Positions 48,820 through 56,959 of a DNA stretch of 64,000 bases are shown one piece after another. Position numbers and translations under genes: made by a program. The stretch spans positions 824,238 to 888,237 of the forward strand of contig JAHBUK010000001.1 in assembly GCA_019638115.1 (NCBI GenBank), written 5' to 3'. Below the pieces are notes generated by a model. It did no database searches. It saw only the letters and a program-made list of their open reading frames with translations, and had not been told where the DNA came from. This DNA comes from Flavobacteriales bacterium. GTDB lineage: Bacteria > Bacteroidota > Bacteroidia > Flavobacteriales_F > PHOS-HE28. Within the stretch, counting starts at the first letter, position 1. Each line of letters begins with the position of its first letter.

Positions 48820-48901
48820 AGCTCCGCCTCTCCCAGCAAAGCGAGTTCGTGAACGGGCGCCTGCACAACGGCAAGCGCTACACCTACAACAGCGACGGCA
48901 T
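48820..48901 (+). pseudogene. Remnant of YwqK/MORN gene 3' region
   Basis: 82 bases that match 46973-47054 with four differences, coding LRLSQQSEFVNGRLHNGKRYTYNSDGI in the right frame, then breaking off. No start or rest of the gene is present. It marks the far boundary of the insertion that carries 47164-48747. Confidence 0.88.
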
Positions 48902-48930
48902 CCATGGATGCCCTTACACAGCAAAGCGAT

Positions 48931-49998
48931 CTACGCGCCTTTGCGGTCCTTCTCGCGTTTCTGCGGTTGCAGCGGGTTGGCGCTGATCTCCTTCCAATGC
49001 TCGCGGTTGGCGTGGATGTCGCAGGCCAACCAGACGGCTGCGCGGAAGCTGCCTTCATCGGCCACGCCCTGGCCCGCGATGCCCAGGCCTGTGCCGTGGT
49101 CCGGGCTGGTGCGCACGATCGGCAGGCCGGCCGTGAAGTTCACACCGTGCCCGAAGCTCAGGGCCTTGAAGGGCGCCAGGCCTTGATCGTGGTACATGGC
49201 CAGCACACCGTCGAAGTGCTTGTAGCTGCCGTTGCCGAAGAAGCCATCGGCCGGATATGGGCCCATGGCCTGGATGCCTTCGTCGTTGAGCTTGCGCACG
49301 GCGGGCGCGATGCGCTCCTTGTCCTCGCTGCCCAGGGTGCCACCGTCGCCGGCGTGGGGGTTGAGGCCCAGGATGGCGATGCGCGGCGTGGGTACGCCCA
49401 GGTCGCGCTGCAGGCTGTGGTGCAGCAGGCGGGCCTTGGCCACGATGCGTTCGGTAGTGATGGCGGTGGCCACGTCCTTCAGCGGGATGTGGCCGGTAAC
49501 GGTGCCCACGCGCAGGCCCTCGCCGATCAGCAGCATCAGCACCTCGCTTTCGCTGCCTGCCATCTGTTGCAGGTATTCGGTGTGGCCGGGGTAGGCGAAC
49601 CCGGCCTGCTGCATGCTGTTCTTGTCGATGGGTGCGGTAACGAGCACATCCACCTTGCCGCTGGCCAGGTCTTGCGCGGCGGCCTCCAGGCTTTTGATGG
49701 CGTAGCTCGCCAGGCTGCCCGAGGCTTTGCCCAGCTCGATCTCCACGTCCTCTTCCCACAGGTTCACCAGGTTGAACTTGCGGGGCACGGCCTCGCGCGC
49801 ATCGTTCACACGGTTGAACTGCACTTCGTCGAGCTTCAGGGCCTTGCGGTGGTGGCTGAGGGCCTTGGCCGAGCAATAGAGCACGGGGGTCACCTCGGCA
49901 AGCATGCGGGTGTCCTCAAAGCACTTCAGTACGACCTCGAGGCCGATGCCGTTCAGATCGCCGCAGGAGATGCCGACGCGGATGGGAGGACGTTCCAT
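48931..49998 (-). CDS. pdxA: 4-hydroxythreonine-4-phosphate dehydrogenase PdxA
   Basis: 355 residues. PdxA oxidises 4-phosphohydroxy-threonine for pyridoxal phosphate synthesis. Metal-binding histidines are in YPGHTEYL, LNPHAGDGGTLGSED and AMYHDQGLAPFK; the start VGISCGDLNGIGLEVVLK, VLVTAPIDKNSMQQAGF and SPDHGTGLGIAGQG are family hallmarks. The leader on the minus strand is an 80-base stretch without G (50001-50080). pdxJ is not in view. Confidence 0.96.
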   Translation of the reverse strand: MERPPIRVGISCGDLNGIGLEVVLKCFEDTRMLAEVTPVLYCSAKALSHHRKALKLDEVQFNRVNDAREAVPRKFNLVNLWEEDVEIELGKASGSLASYAIKSLEAAAQDLASGKVDVLVTAPIDKNSMQQAGFAYPGHTEYLQQMAGSESEVLMLLIGEGLRVGTVTGHIPLKDVATAITTERIVAKARLLHHSLQRDLGVPTPRIAILGLNPHAGDGGTLGSEDKERIAPAVRKLNDEGIQAMGPYPADGFFGNGSYKHFDGVLAMYHDQGLAPFKALSFGHGVNFTAGLPIVRTSPDHGTGLGIAGQGVADEGSFRAAVWLACDIHANREHWKEISANPLQPQKREKDRKGA

Positions 49999-50000
49999 GA

Positions 50001-50080
50001 GAGGGATGTGGAGATGAGGGGATGTGGAGATGAGAGAATGGGAGAAAGGGAGAATGTGGAGATGTGGAGATGAGAGAATG
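50001..50080 (+). repeat. C-free tract with GGATGTGGAGATGAG repeats (pdxA leader)
   Basis: 80 bases with no C on the plus strand, made of irregular tandem copies of GGATGTGGAGATGAG and GAGAATG. On the minus strand it forms a G-free leader ending just before the pdxA ATG. Confidence 0.75.
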
Positions 50081-50081
50081 T

Positions 50082-50108
50082 GTTCCTTCGCTTTGCTCGG
50101 AATGACAG
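50082..50108. repeat. 27-bp repeat, copy 1
   Basis: GTTCCTTCGC then TTTGCTCGGAATGACAG; 25 of 27 bases match copy 2 at 50164-50190. A degenerate third copy (GTTGCTTCGCTCAG) lies at about 50112-50125. Confidence 0.8.
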
Positions 50109-50163
50109 ATGTGTTGCTTCGCTCAGCGTATTGTGGGAATGGGGCGCGTTGAAAGGTGACGAG

Positions 50164-50190
50164 GTTCCTTCGCGTTGCTCGGAACGACAG
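50164..50190. repeat. 27-bp repeat, copy 2
   Basis: GTTCCTTCGC then GTTGCTCGGAACGACAG, between the pepA-like stop and copy 1. Same orientation as copy 1. Confidence 0.8.
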
Positions 50191-50208
50191 TGGTGTGGCT
50201 CAAGTTTT

Positions 50209-51642
50209 TCAGGACCTTGACTTGCGCTTGAGGAATTCGTAGAGCAGGCGCACGCCCACGCCGGTGCCGCCTTTGGTGCGGTAGGCATCGCGGCGGGTGG
50301 AGAAGGCGGTGCCGGCGATGTCCAGGTGGATGAAGGGTTGGGTGGTGAAGCGCGCGAGGAACTTGCCTGCGGTCTGTGCGCCGCCCAGGTCGCTGCCCAG
50401 GTTCTTGATGTCGGCCACATCGCTGATGATCTCGTCGCCGTACTCGTCCCAGAAGGGCAGGCGTGCAAGGCGCTCGAAGACCTGGTCACCGGCGGCTTCC
50501 AGGTGTTTGAACTGGGCATCCGACGCGGTGCCCATGGTAACGCTGCCGTAGGTGCCGATGGCCCGCATGGCGGCACCGGTAAGGGTGGCCACGGTAATGG
50601 CCAGTTCGGGCTTGTAGCGCTCGCCATAGCTCAGGGCATCGGCCAGGATCAGGCGGCCTTCGGCGTCGGTGTTCAGCACTTCCACGGTGAGGCCGCTGTG
50701 CATCCGGAGGATGTCGCCGGGCACGTAGGCATTGCCACCGGGGCGGTTGTCCGTGGCGGGAATGAGGGCCACCACGTGCAGGGGCAGTTGCTGCTTGGCC
50801 ACCGCGTACATGGCACAGGCCACGGCCGCGGCACCGGCCATGTCGCACTTCATCTGGTCCATGCTGTTGGGCGTGGGCTTCAGGCTGAGGCCACCGGTGT
50901 CGTACACCACGCCCTTGCCCACCAGCAGCACGGGGCGCTTGTTGGTGGCGTTCTTCGGCTTCCACTCCAGAATGCTGAAGGTGGGCTCATCGCGGCTGCC
51001 TTTGTTCACGGCGATGAGGCCGCCCATGCCCTGCGCCTCGATCTGCTCCTTGTTGAGCACCTGCACCTTGAAACCGGCATTGCGGCTCAGGGTCTTGATC
51101 TCGGCCGCCAGCTGCTTGGCGCTCAGGAAGGAGAGCGGCTCGTTCACCAGATCGCGGGCGATGCAGGTGGCCTCGCAGAGGTCGCTCAGCTCCTCCACCG
51201 CGGCGGTGCTCACCTCCTTGGCGATGATGCTGAGCTTCTCCAGGCTGGAGGCTCCCTTGTCGTCGGTCTTGTACTTGCGGAAGGTGTAGCTGCCCAGGGC
51301 CACGCCTTCGGCCACTGCCAGTACCAGCTCGGCATCGCTGTGCAGGGCGATGAGCTGTGCCTCCTTGCGTTTGGCACCGATCAGCCGCAGGGCCATGTCG
51401 TTGCCGGCGCGGCGGGCTTTCTCCAGCTGGCGCGACCGTTCGCCGGCGGTGGTGAGGTGTACCAACACCAGGCGCCCGCTGATGTCGCACACGGCCAGTT
51501 GGCCATCCTGCTCCAACTGCTCGCTGAGGTACTGGCGGTCGTTGCGTTCGAGGTCCAGGTTGCGGAGCTGGGCGGCGGAATCCAGCAGCACCAGCGTATC
51601 GCGCGCGGCGGCTGGGCGGTTGCTCTTGATGAGGTCGATCAT
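50209..51642 (-). CDS. Leucyl aminopeptidase (M17 family)
   Basis: 477 residues from ATG 51642; the frame opens at a TTG (51663) but the TATCTTTG box overlaps that position. The catalytic half holds the M17 residues: VLLVGKGVVYDTGGLSLKP (Lys and Asp ligands), MKCDMAGAAAVACAMYAV, ATDNRPGGNAYVPGDILRMHSG and VEVLNTDAEGRLILADAL (the NTDAEGRL signature). It removes N-terminal amino acids using two metal ions. The N-terminal 160 residues are the less conserved oligomerisation part. In E. coli PepA also binds DNA; nothing here indicates that. Confidence 0.94.
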   Translation of the reverse strand: MIDLIKSNRPAAARDTLVLLDSAAQLRNLDLERNDRQYLSEQLEQDGQLAVCDISGRLVLVHLTTAGERSRQLEKARRAGNDMALRLIGAKRKEAQLIALHSDAELVLAVAEGVALGSYTFRKYKTDDKGASSLEKLSIIAKEVSTAAVEELSDLCEATCIARDLVNEPLSFLSAKQLAAEIKTLSRNAGFKVQVLNKEQIEAQGMGGLIAVNKGSRDEPTFSILEWKPKNATNKRPVLLVGKGVVYDTGGLSLKPTPNSMDQMKCDMAGAAAVACAMYAVAKQQLPLHVVALIPATDNRPGGNAYVPGDILRMHSGLTVEVLNTDAEGRLILADALSYGERYKPELAITVATLTGAAMRAIGTYGSVTMGTASDAQFKHLEAAGDQVFERLARLPFWDEYGDEIISDVADIKNLGSDLGGAQTAGKFLARFTTQPFIHLDIAGTAFSTRRDAYRTKGGTGVGVRLLYEFLKRKSRS

Positions 51643-51660
51643 GGGGGCTGCGAAGGTGGC

Positions 51661-51668
51661 CAAAGATA
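51661..51668 (-). promoter_or_regulatory. Putative -7 box (TATCTTTG) for aminopeptidase
   Basis: Exact TAnnTTTG on the minus strand, 18 bases before ATG 51642. Confidence 0.5.
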
Positions 51669-51759
51669 ACCGGGCCTTCCGCCGGAAGTTCCGTTCCTCG
51701 TTGGCGGGTGGCCGCTGCCCAGTGGATCCGGACTTTTCGGCCCGAGGGGTCCGGCGGGT

Positions 51760-51789
51760 CGGGGGAATGCCGAACTTTGTGTTCCCCCG
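51760..51789 (+). promoter_or_regulatory. Inverted repeat abutting a start codon
   Basis: CGGGGGAA and TTCCCCCG form an 8-bp perfect stem around a 14-base loop that contains GAACTTTG, one base off the -7 box. The stem ends one base before ATG 51790. Confidence 0.5.
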
Positions 51790-54396
51790 ATGCGCGCCCT
51801 ACGACACCTACTGCTGCTGTCCGGCCTCTTTGCCGCAGCCTTCGCGCATGCCACGCACAACCGCGCCGGCGAGATCATCGTGTGCCACGTGCAAGGCTTG
51901 GTGTACCAGGTTACCATCGTTACGCACACCAAGCTGAGCGCCCCTGCGGACCGCCCGGATCTGGTACTGGATTGGGGCGACGGCACAGTGGACACGATCG
52001 CCCGCACCAACATCATCGACACGCCTTCCCAGGACCTGCGCCGCAGCGAGTACGTGGCCACCCACACCTACAGCGGCCCCGGGGTGTACACCCTGCAGTT
52101 CGACGACCAGAACCGCAACGGCGGGGTGGTGAACGTGCCCAACTCCATCGCGCAATCCTTCTGCGTGAAGACCCAACTGGTGATCTCGCCCGTGACCGGC
52201 AACAACTGTTCGGTGCGCTTCCTCAACTCCCCCATCCAGAACGCTTGCCTGAACCAGTTGTGGACACACAACCCGGTGGCCTTCGACCCCGATGGCGACA
52301 GCCTGAGCTACGAGCCCGCGGTCTGCCTGGGCCTCTTCTGCGAGCCCATCCCCGGCTACAGTTTCCCCGGCCCCAATTACAGCATCAACCCGCTGGACGG
52401 CACCATCACTTGGAACGCACCCTCCCAGTTGGGCGAATACAACATCGCCTTCATCGTGCGCGAGTGGCGCCGCGTGAACGGCCAATGGCGCCAGGTGGGC
52501 TGGGTTACGCGCGACATGCAGATCACCGTGCTGCCCTGCCCGGACCAGCAGCCGCCCCAGATCGTGGACCGTAACGACACCTGCGTGGTGGCCAACACCC
52601 TGCTGGCCTTCAACGTACAGGCCAGCGACCCCAACGCCGGGCAGACCGTGAACCTCACCGCCCTGGGAGCGCCCTTCCAAGTGCCCAACTCGCCCGCCAC
52701 CTTCACCTCCCCGCCCCCGGCGCAGAACGTCTCGGGCACCTTCAACTGGAACACCAACTGCAGCCACGTGCGGCCACAACCCTACCAGGTGGTGTTCAGC
52801 GCCACGGACAATGCCCAGGTGCCCTTGCAGGACTACAGTTCCATGAACATCACGGTGATCGCGCCGCCGCCGCTGAACCCGGTGGCCACACCCAGCGGCA
52901 ATGCCATACAACTGAATTGGGATGCCAGCGTGTGCAGCAATGCGAACGGCTACCGCATCTACCGGCGCAGCGGGCTATTCGGCTACACGCCCGCCTACTG
53001 CGAGACCGATGTGCCCGAGTACACCGGCTACCAGTTCATCGCCGCGGTGAACGGGGTGGGCACCACCAGCTACCTGGATGAAAGCGACCTGGTGTTCGGC
53101 AACCAATACTGTTACATGGTGGTGGCCACCTTCGCCAACGGCGCGCGCAGCATCGCCAGCGTGGAGTTCTGCGCCATACTGGACCGCCAGGTGCCGGTGA
53201 TCACGCACGTGAGCGTGGGCCTTACCGATGCCGTGGCCGGCGTGGATACCGTGCGCTGGAGCAACGCCTACGACCTGGACACCCTGTCGCGCCCCGGGCC
53301 CTACCAGTTCAAGCTGTACCGCGGCACGGGCTTCAGCACGGCCACCGAGCACATCTGGACCAGCGGCCTGCACCCGTTCCTGGCGCACCCCGATACCCAG
53401 TTCATCGACATCGGCATCAACACCCGCGACCAGGCCCACGTGTACCGCGTGGAATTCCTGGGCGATGACGGCAACACCTCCATCGGCTTCAGCAACGTGG
53501 CCTCCTCGGTGTTCATCAGCACGGTGCCCAACGATGAGCAGCTCACCGTGCAGTGGGCCTTGAACACCCCGTGGATCAACACGCTGTACGAGGTGTTCCG
53601 CTTCGAGGCCGGCGATTGGCTGTTGGTGGGCACCAGCAGCACGGACAGTTACGTGGACACCGGCCTGGTGAACGGGCAGGAATACTGCTACTACGTGCGC
53701 AGCACCGGCGCCTACAGCGATGACGCCATCGTGTCGCCCCTGATCAACTACAGCCAGGAGGTGTGCGGCATACCCGTGGACCTGACCCCGCCCTGCGTGC
53801 CGGTGGTGAGCCTGGACAACGATTGTGAGCTGCCGCTGAACACCCTCACCTGGACCAACCCCGTGAACGCCTGCGGTGACCTGGACACCTTCGGCTACAA
53901 CGTATACTACAGCGATTCGCTCGGCGGCGAGTTCGTGCTGATCGCCAGCCTGGTGGGCGCCGGGGACACGCTCTTCACCCACATCAACAACAGCTCGGTG
54001 GCGGGCTGCTACCTGGTAACGGCGCTGGACAGCGTGGGCAACGAAAGCGCGTTCAGCGTGCAGGTGTGCGGCGACAATTGCCCGGAGTACACCCTGCCCA
54101 ACATCTTCACGCCCAACGGCGACGGGGTGAACGACCTCTTCGGCCCCTTCCCCTACCGCGGCGTGAAGTCCATCGACCTGCAGGTCTTCAACCGCTGGGG
54201 ACAGCCCGTGTTCGAGTCGCTGGACCCCGACATCACCTGGAACGGCACGCACAAGGACAATGGCGAACCGCTCTCCGACGGGGTGTACTACTACGTGTGC
54301 AACGTGATCTTCAGCCGCCTGGCGGGCGATGAGGTGATCACCCTGAAGGGCTATGTCCACCTGCTGGGCAGTGGCAGCCCGCAACGACTACCCTGA
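51790..54396 (+). CDS. T9SS type B surface protein with FN3-like domains
   Basis: 868 residues with signal peptide MRALRHLLLLSGLFAAAFAHATHNRAGEI. The N-terminal 350 residues (CHVQGLVYQVTIVTHTKLSAPADRPDLVLDWGDG..., FDDQNRNGGVVNVPNS, FDPDGDSLSYEPAVC) resemble cadherin/PKD-like modules known from Bacteroidota surface proteins. Then come four FN3-like repeats with YRIYRRSG, YKLYRGTGF-type and YCYYVRSTG motifs. The C-terminus LPNIFTPNGDGVNDLFGPF...VFNRWGQPVFES is a type B sorting domain. No PorP/SprF gene is next to it. It is followed five bases later by ribE, so ribE may be expressed from the same transcript. Confidence 0.9.
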   Translation: MRALRHLLLLSGLFAAAFAHATHNRAGEIIVCHVQGLVYQVTIVTHTKLSAPADRPDLVLDWGDGTVDTIARTNIIDTPSQDLRRSEYVATHTYSGPGVYTLQFDDQNRNGGVVNVPNSIAQSFCVKTQLVISPVTGNNCSVRFLNSPIQNACLNQLWTHNPVAFDPDGDSLSYEPAVCLGLFCEPIPGYSFPGPNYSINPLDGTITWNAPSQLGEYNIAFIVREWRRVNGQWRQVGWVTRDMQITVLPCPDQQPPQIVDRNDTCVVANTLLAFNVQASDPNAGQTVNLTALGAPFQVPNSPATFTSPPPAQNVSGTFNWNTNCSHVRPQPYQVVFSATDNAQVPLQDYSSMNITVIAPPPLNPVATPSGNAIQLNWDASVCSNANGYRIYRRSGLFGYTPAYCETDVPEYTGYQFIAAVNGVGTTSYLDESDLVFGNQYCYMVVATFANGARSIASVEFCAILDRQVPVITHVSVGLTDAVAGVDTVRWSNAYDLDTLSRPGPYQFKLYRGTGFSTATEHIWTSGLHPFLAHPDTQFIDIGINTRDQAHVYRVEFLGDDGNTSIGFSNVASSVFISTVPNDEQLTVQWALNTPWINTLYEVFRFEAGDWLLVGTSSTDSYVDTGLVNGQEYCYYVRSTGAYSDDAIVSPLINYSQEVCGIPVDLTPPCVPVVSLDNDCELPLNTLTWTNPVNACGDLDTFGYNVYYSDSLGGEFVLIASLVGAGDTLFTHINNSSVAGCYLVTALDSVGNESAFSVQVCGDNCPEYTLPNIFTPNGDGVNDLFGPFPYRGVKSIDLQVFNRWGQPVFESLDPDITWNGTHKDNGEPLSDGVYYYVCNVIFSRLAGDEVITLKGYVHLLGSGSPQRLP

Positions 54397-54401
54397 GCAG
54401 C

Positions 54402-54986
54402 ATGTTCACCGGCATTGTGGAGGAAGTGGCCGAAGTGCTTGAAGTGCACAGCCGTGGCAGCAACCGCGACCTGGTGCTGCGCGCCCGCATGGCGCCCGAA
54501 CTGAAGGTGGACCAGAGCGTGGCGCACAACGGCGTATGCCTTACCGTGGTGGCCCTGCACGGCGACAGCTACACCGTAACGGCCGTGGAGGAGACCCTGC
54601 AGCGCAGCAACCTGGGCAGCCTGAAGCCCGGCGACCGCGTGAACCTGGAGCGCAGCCTGCGCCTGGGCGACCGCCTGGATGGCCACATGGTGCAAGGCCA
54701 CGTGGACACCCAGGTGCAATGCATCGGCGTGTACGACCGCGACGGCAGCTGGACCTATGTGCTGGGCCTGCCCGAACAAGCCGACTTGTTGGTACCCAAA
54801 GGCAGCATCTGCCTCAACGGCGTTAGCCTCACCATTGCCGCCCTGGATGCCCAAACCTTCAGCGTGGCCATCATCCCCTACACCCACGCACACACCACCT
54901 TCCACCTACTGCAGCCGGGCCACTTGGTGAACGTGGAGTACGATGTGCTGGGGAAGTACGTGCAGCGGATGTTGGCGGGGCGGTAG
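54402..54986 (+). CDS. ribE: Riboflavin synthase, alpha subunit type
   Basis: 194 residues; two lumazine-binding repeats: MFTGIVEEVAEVLEVHS...VAHNGVCLTVVALHGDSYTVTAVEETLQRSNLGSLKPGDRVNLERSL (1-95) and LDGHMVQGHVDTQVQCIG...GSICLNGVSLTIAALDAQTFSVAIIPYTHAHTTFHLL (96-185). It dismutates two 6,7-dimethyl-8-ribityllumazine molecules to riboflavin. The FTGIVEE start and GHMVQGHVD are diagnostic. Located five bases behind a surface-protein gene, without its other pathway genes. Confidence 0.96.
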   Translation: MFTGIVEEVAEVLEVHSRGSNRDLVLRARMAPELKVDQSVAHNGVCLTVVALHGDSYTVTAVEETLQRSNLGSLKPGDRVNLERSLRLGDRLDGHMVQGHVDTQVQCIGVYDRDGSWTYVLGLPEQADLLVPKGSICLNGVSLTIAALDAQTFSVAIIPYTHAHTTFHLLQPGHLVNVEYDVLGKYVQRMLAGR

Positions 54987-54995
54987 TAGCAGGGA

Positions 54996-56564
54996 TCACT
55001 CCACCACCAACTTCGCCCCCGCGATCCAGCGGGTGTTGTCGCTCAGGTGAAGGTGGTAGAGGCCTGGTTGCCAATGCGTGTGGACAAGGCCGGTCAGGAT
55101 CGCTTCCTGCTTCGTTCCTCGCAGTTCGCGATGACCGCCTTGGCCCAATGCTTCTTCATGGACCAACCTCCCCGCTGCATCGGTAACGGTAAGCCGCAAG
55201 GCACCCTGCACCGCAAACCCCTCGGGCAGTTGCACCTCCACCTGCACCGCTGTGCCTGCCGCCACTGGGTTGGGCCACACCTTTAGCGCCCCAACCAGGT
55301 TGGTGATCTGCGTTTCCATGCCGGTGATCAGGTGGCAGCCGGGTTCCAAGCAGCCGTGCTCGTCGGTCTTTATCACCCACACATCCTGCCCATAGCCGGG
55401 TGGGTTGAATGGGTTGGACACCCCGAAAGCTGCCCCCACGGCAATGAAGCCACCATCAGCAGTTGGCAACACATCGCGCAACTGGCCCTGGCCATTGCTT
55501 ACTTCCGTATCGTAGTAACTGTAGTAGCGCATCCACAGGCTGTCGCCGGTGTGCGTGGTACGAAGCAGGACACCGTGGTCGACCAAGCCAAATGCCGCTT
55601 GGCCAGTAGCTATTAGGTCACCGAATGGTTCTACTTCTTTCACCACGAAAAATGTTGTGTTACTGGTAGCTGATCCATAGGTGCCGTCCCATATTATACT
55701 CCCATCTGCGCTGTCCAATTTGGCCATGTAGAGCCTGAATGGCCCCATATTCCCCAAAGACCAACTACTGGCCATCACCACATGTCCGTCCGCACAAGTG
55801 CTCAGGTGTGCATTGGGGTCATTGAAGGGTCCGCCCCAGATGCTTTCCCAAAGCGGTTCTCCGAGGCCATCCACCCGTTGTATCCAATAATCCCTGTTCG
55901 AGGCCGTTACAGAGGACACACCTCCCAAGTAGTAGCCGCCGTCCACGGTATCCACGGCGATGAAACTATCGATCCAAGGGCCTCCATAGGTCTGCACCCA
56001 TTCCTGTTCACCGTTCGCATCGGTCTTGATCAAAAAGCCATCCAAGTTGCTGTTCAAGCTGCGCGAACCGACCAGAACAAAGCCTCCATCACCAGCCTGT
56101 TTCGCTTGACGACCTGCCCAAGTTTGTCCAGGAACACCGTAGTTGTATTGTGCAACAGGCATCCCGTTCTCATCAGCGATGAACAACGCCGCTTTGCTGC
56201 TTTCGGTGGCATTCACTCGATTCCCCCCAATGACCAAGCCTCCTGAGCCTAAGCGATGCGATGAATTTGACCATCCTGGGTACGTTGAATAGCCCGTATC
56301 AACAAAGCGTTCTACCTGCAAGAGAACCCCTTGCTCATTGATCCTGCTCACAGTTACCACGGACACATAGGATGCTGAATCGGTCCAAGGACTGTTCGAC
56401 ACGATCACATATTCACCCGGAATTGTCTGCTCCAAACTCCACCCGAAATCGGCTACATTCTGTTGCAGTGCATCGTAACGGCGATTGAACGGATCCTGCG
56501 CAATGGCTTGGGCCTGCATTGCAAACAGCAGCAGCATCGGCAGGATCCGTTCCATGCCCTTCAT
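54996..56564 (-). CDS. T9SS type A cargo protein with propeller-like repeats, lower GC
   Basis: 522 residues; MKGMERILPMLLLFAMQAQAIAQ is the signal (ATG 56564 or 56555). The body has six or so DGGFVLVGSRSLNSNLDGFLIKTDANGEQEW-type repeats typical of delta-60-like propellers, and the C-terminus VWPNPVAAGTAVQVEVQLPEGFAVQGALRLTVTDAAGRLVHEEALG is a type A sorting domain. Middle GC is lower than in the tail. Its start overlaps the stop of a separate sorting-domain remnant by one base, and a degenerate copy of its own 3' end lies at 56758-56950, so the locus looks reshuffled. Same family type as 47164-48747. Confidence 0.82.
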   Translation of the reverse strand: MKGMERILPMLLLFAMQAQAIAQDPFNRRYDALQQNVADFGWSLEQTIPGEYVIVSNSPWTDSASYVSVVTVSRINEQGVLLQVERFVDTGYSTYPGWSNSSHRLGSGGLVIGGNRVNATESSKAALFIADENGMPVAQYNYGVPGQTWAGRQAKQAGDGGFVLVGSRSLNSNLDGFLIKTDANGEQEWVQTYGGPWIDSFIAVDTVDGGYYLGGVSSVTASNRDYWIQRVDGLGEPLWESIWGGPFNDPNAHLSTCADGHVVMASSWSLGNMGPFRLYMAKLDSADGSIIWDGTYGSATSNTTFFVVKEVEPFGDLIATGQAAFGLVDHGVLLRTTHTGDSLWMRYYSYYDTEVSNGQGQLRDVLPTADGGFIAVGAAFGVSNPFNPPGYGQDVWVIKTDEHGCLEPGCHLITGMETQITNLVGALKVWPNPVAAGTAVQVEVQLPEGFAVQGALRLTVTDAAGRLVHEEALGQGGHRELRGTKQEAILTGLVHTHWQPGLYHLHLSDNTRWIAGAKLVVE

Positions 56565-56656
56565 CAGCGGATGATGTTCAATTTTTCGGTGGCCATCAGG
56601 TGCCCATCGAAGTAGAGCCCTGCTACATGGAGGCCTGAAGCGGTGCGTGGCAATTC
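56564..56656 (-). pseudogene. Orphan type A sorting-domain tail
   Basis: An open stretch with no start, coding ELPRTASGLHVAGLYFDGHL...MATEKLNIIR and a TGA at 56564-56566. This is the last 30 residues of a T9SS C-terminal domain without its protein. A run of nine C (56656-56664) marks its upstream edge. The stop overlaps the next gene's ATG. Confidence 0.75.
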
Positions 56657-56671
56657 CCCCCCCCGCTCCCG

Positions 56672-56744
56672 CGAGTCTGCGACTCGTGGTTATCTCCTTC
56701 CGTGGCGGTCATTGAACGAAGCTAAGGGTCGATCTGTGATCGAC
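56672..56744. repeat. Two short perfect hairpins in scar region
   Basis: CGAGTC-TGC-GACTCG (56672-56686) and GTCGATC-TGT-GATCGAC (56728-56744), REP-like, between the two sorting-domain remnants. Confidence 0.6.
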
Positions 56745-56757
56745 TACTATGAGCTTG

Positions 56758-56950
56758 GCTACTCCACCACCAATTTAGCCCCCGCGATCCAGCGGCGCCT
56801 GCCTGCCGAAGGCATGGTGTTGTCGCTCAGGTGCCGGTGGTACAACCCGTTGGCCAATGCGTGCCGAAAAGCCGGTCAAGACTCCTTCCTGCTGCGTGCC
56901 TCGCAGTGCGGAGTGAACGGCTTCGAAGAGCGTGACTGGATGCACCGCCG
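56758..56950 (-). pseudogene. Degenerate second copy of the 54996-56564 gene's 3' end
   Basis: It aligns with 54998-55150 over its length: LRGTQQEGVLTGF corresponds to LRGTKQEAILTGL, but with frameshifts, and a 21-bp repeat (CGCCTGCCTGCCGAAGGCATG, bases 56796-56816) is inserted before the conserved CGCTGGATCGCGGGGGC. No intact gene can be read. Confidence 0.8.
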
Positions 56951-56959
56951 TCACACCCC

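Noticed and set aside
48600..48986. 128-residue plus-strand frame containing the ywqK-like peptide
   Set aside because: Only 27 residues are gene-like; the rest is antisense of the T9SS gene. Annotated as a remnant instead.
56656..56664. Run of nine C as a phase-variation switch
   Set aside because: It lies at the edge of an orphan tail with no start upstream, so no gene would be switched; it may also be a sequencing artefact.
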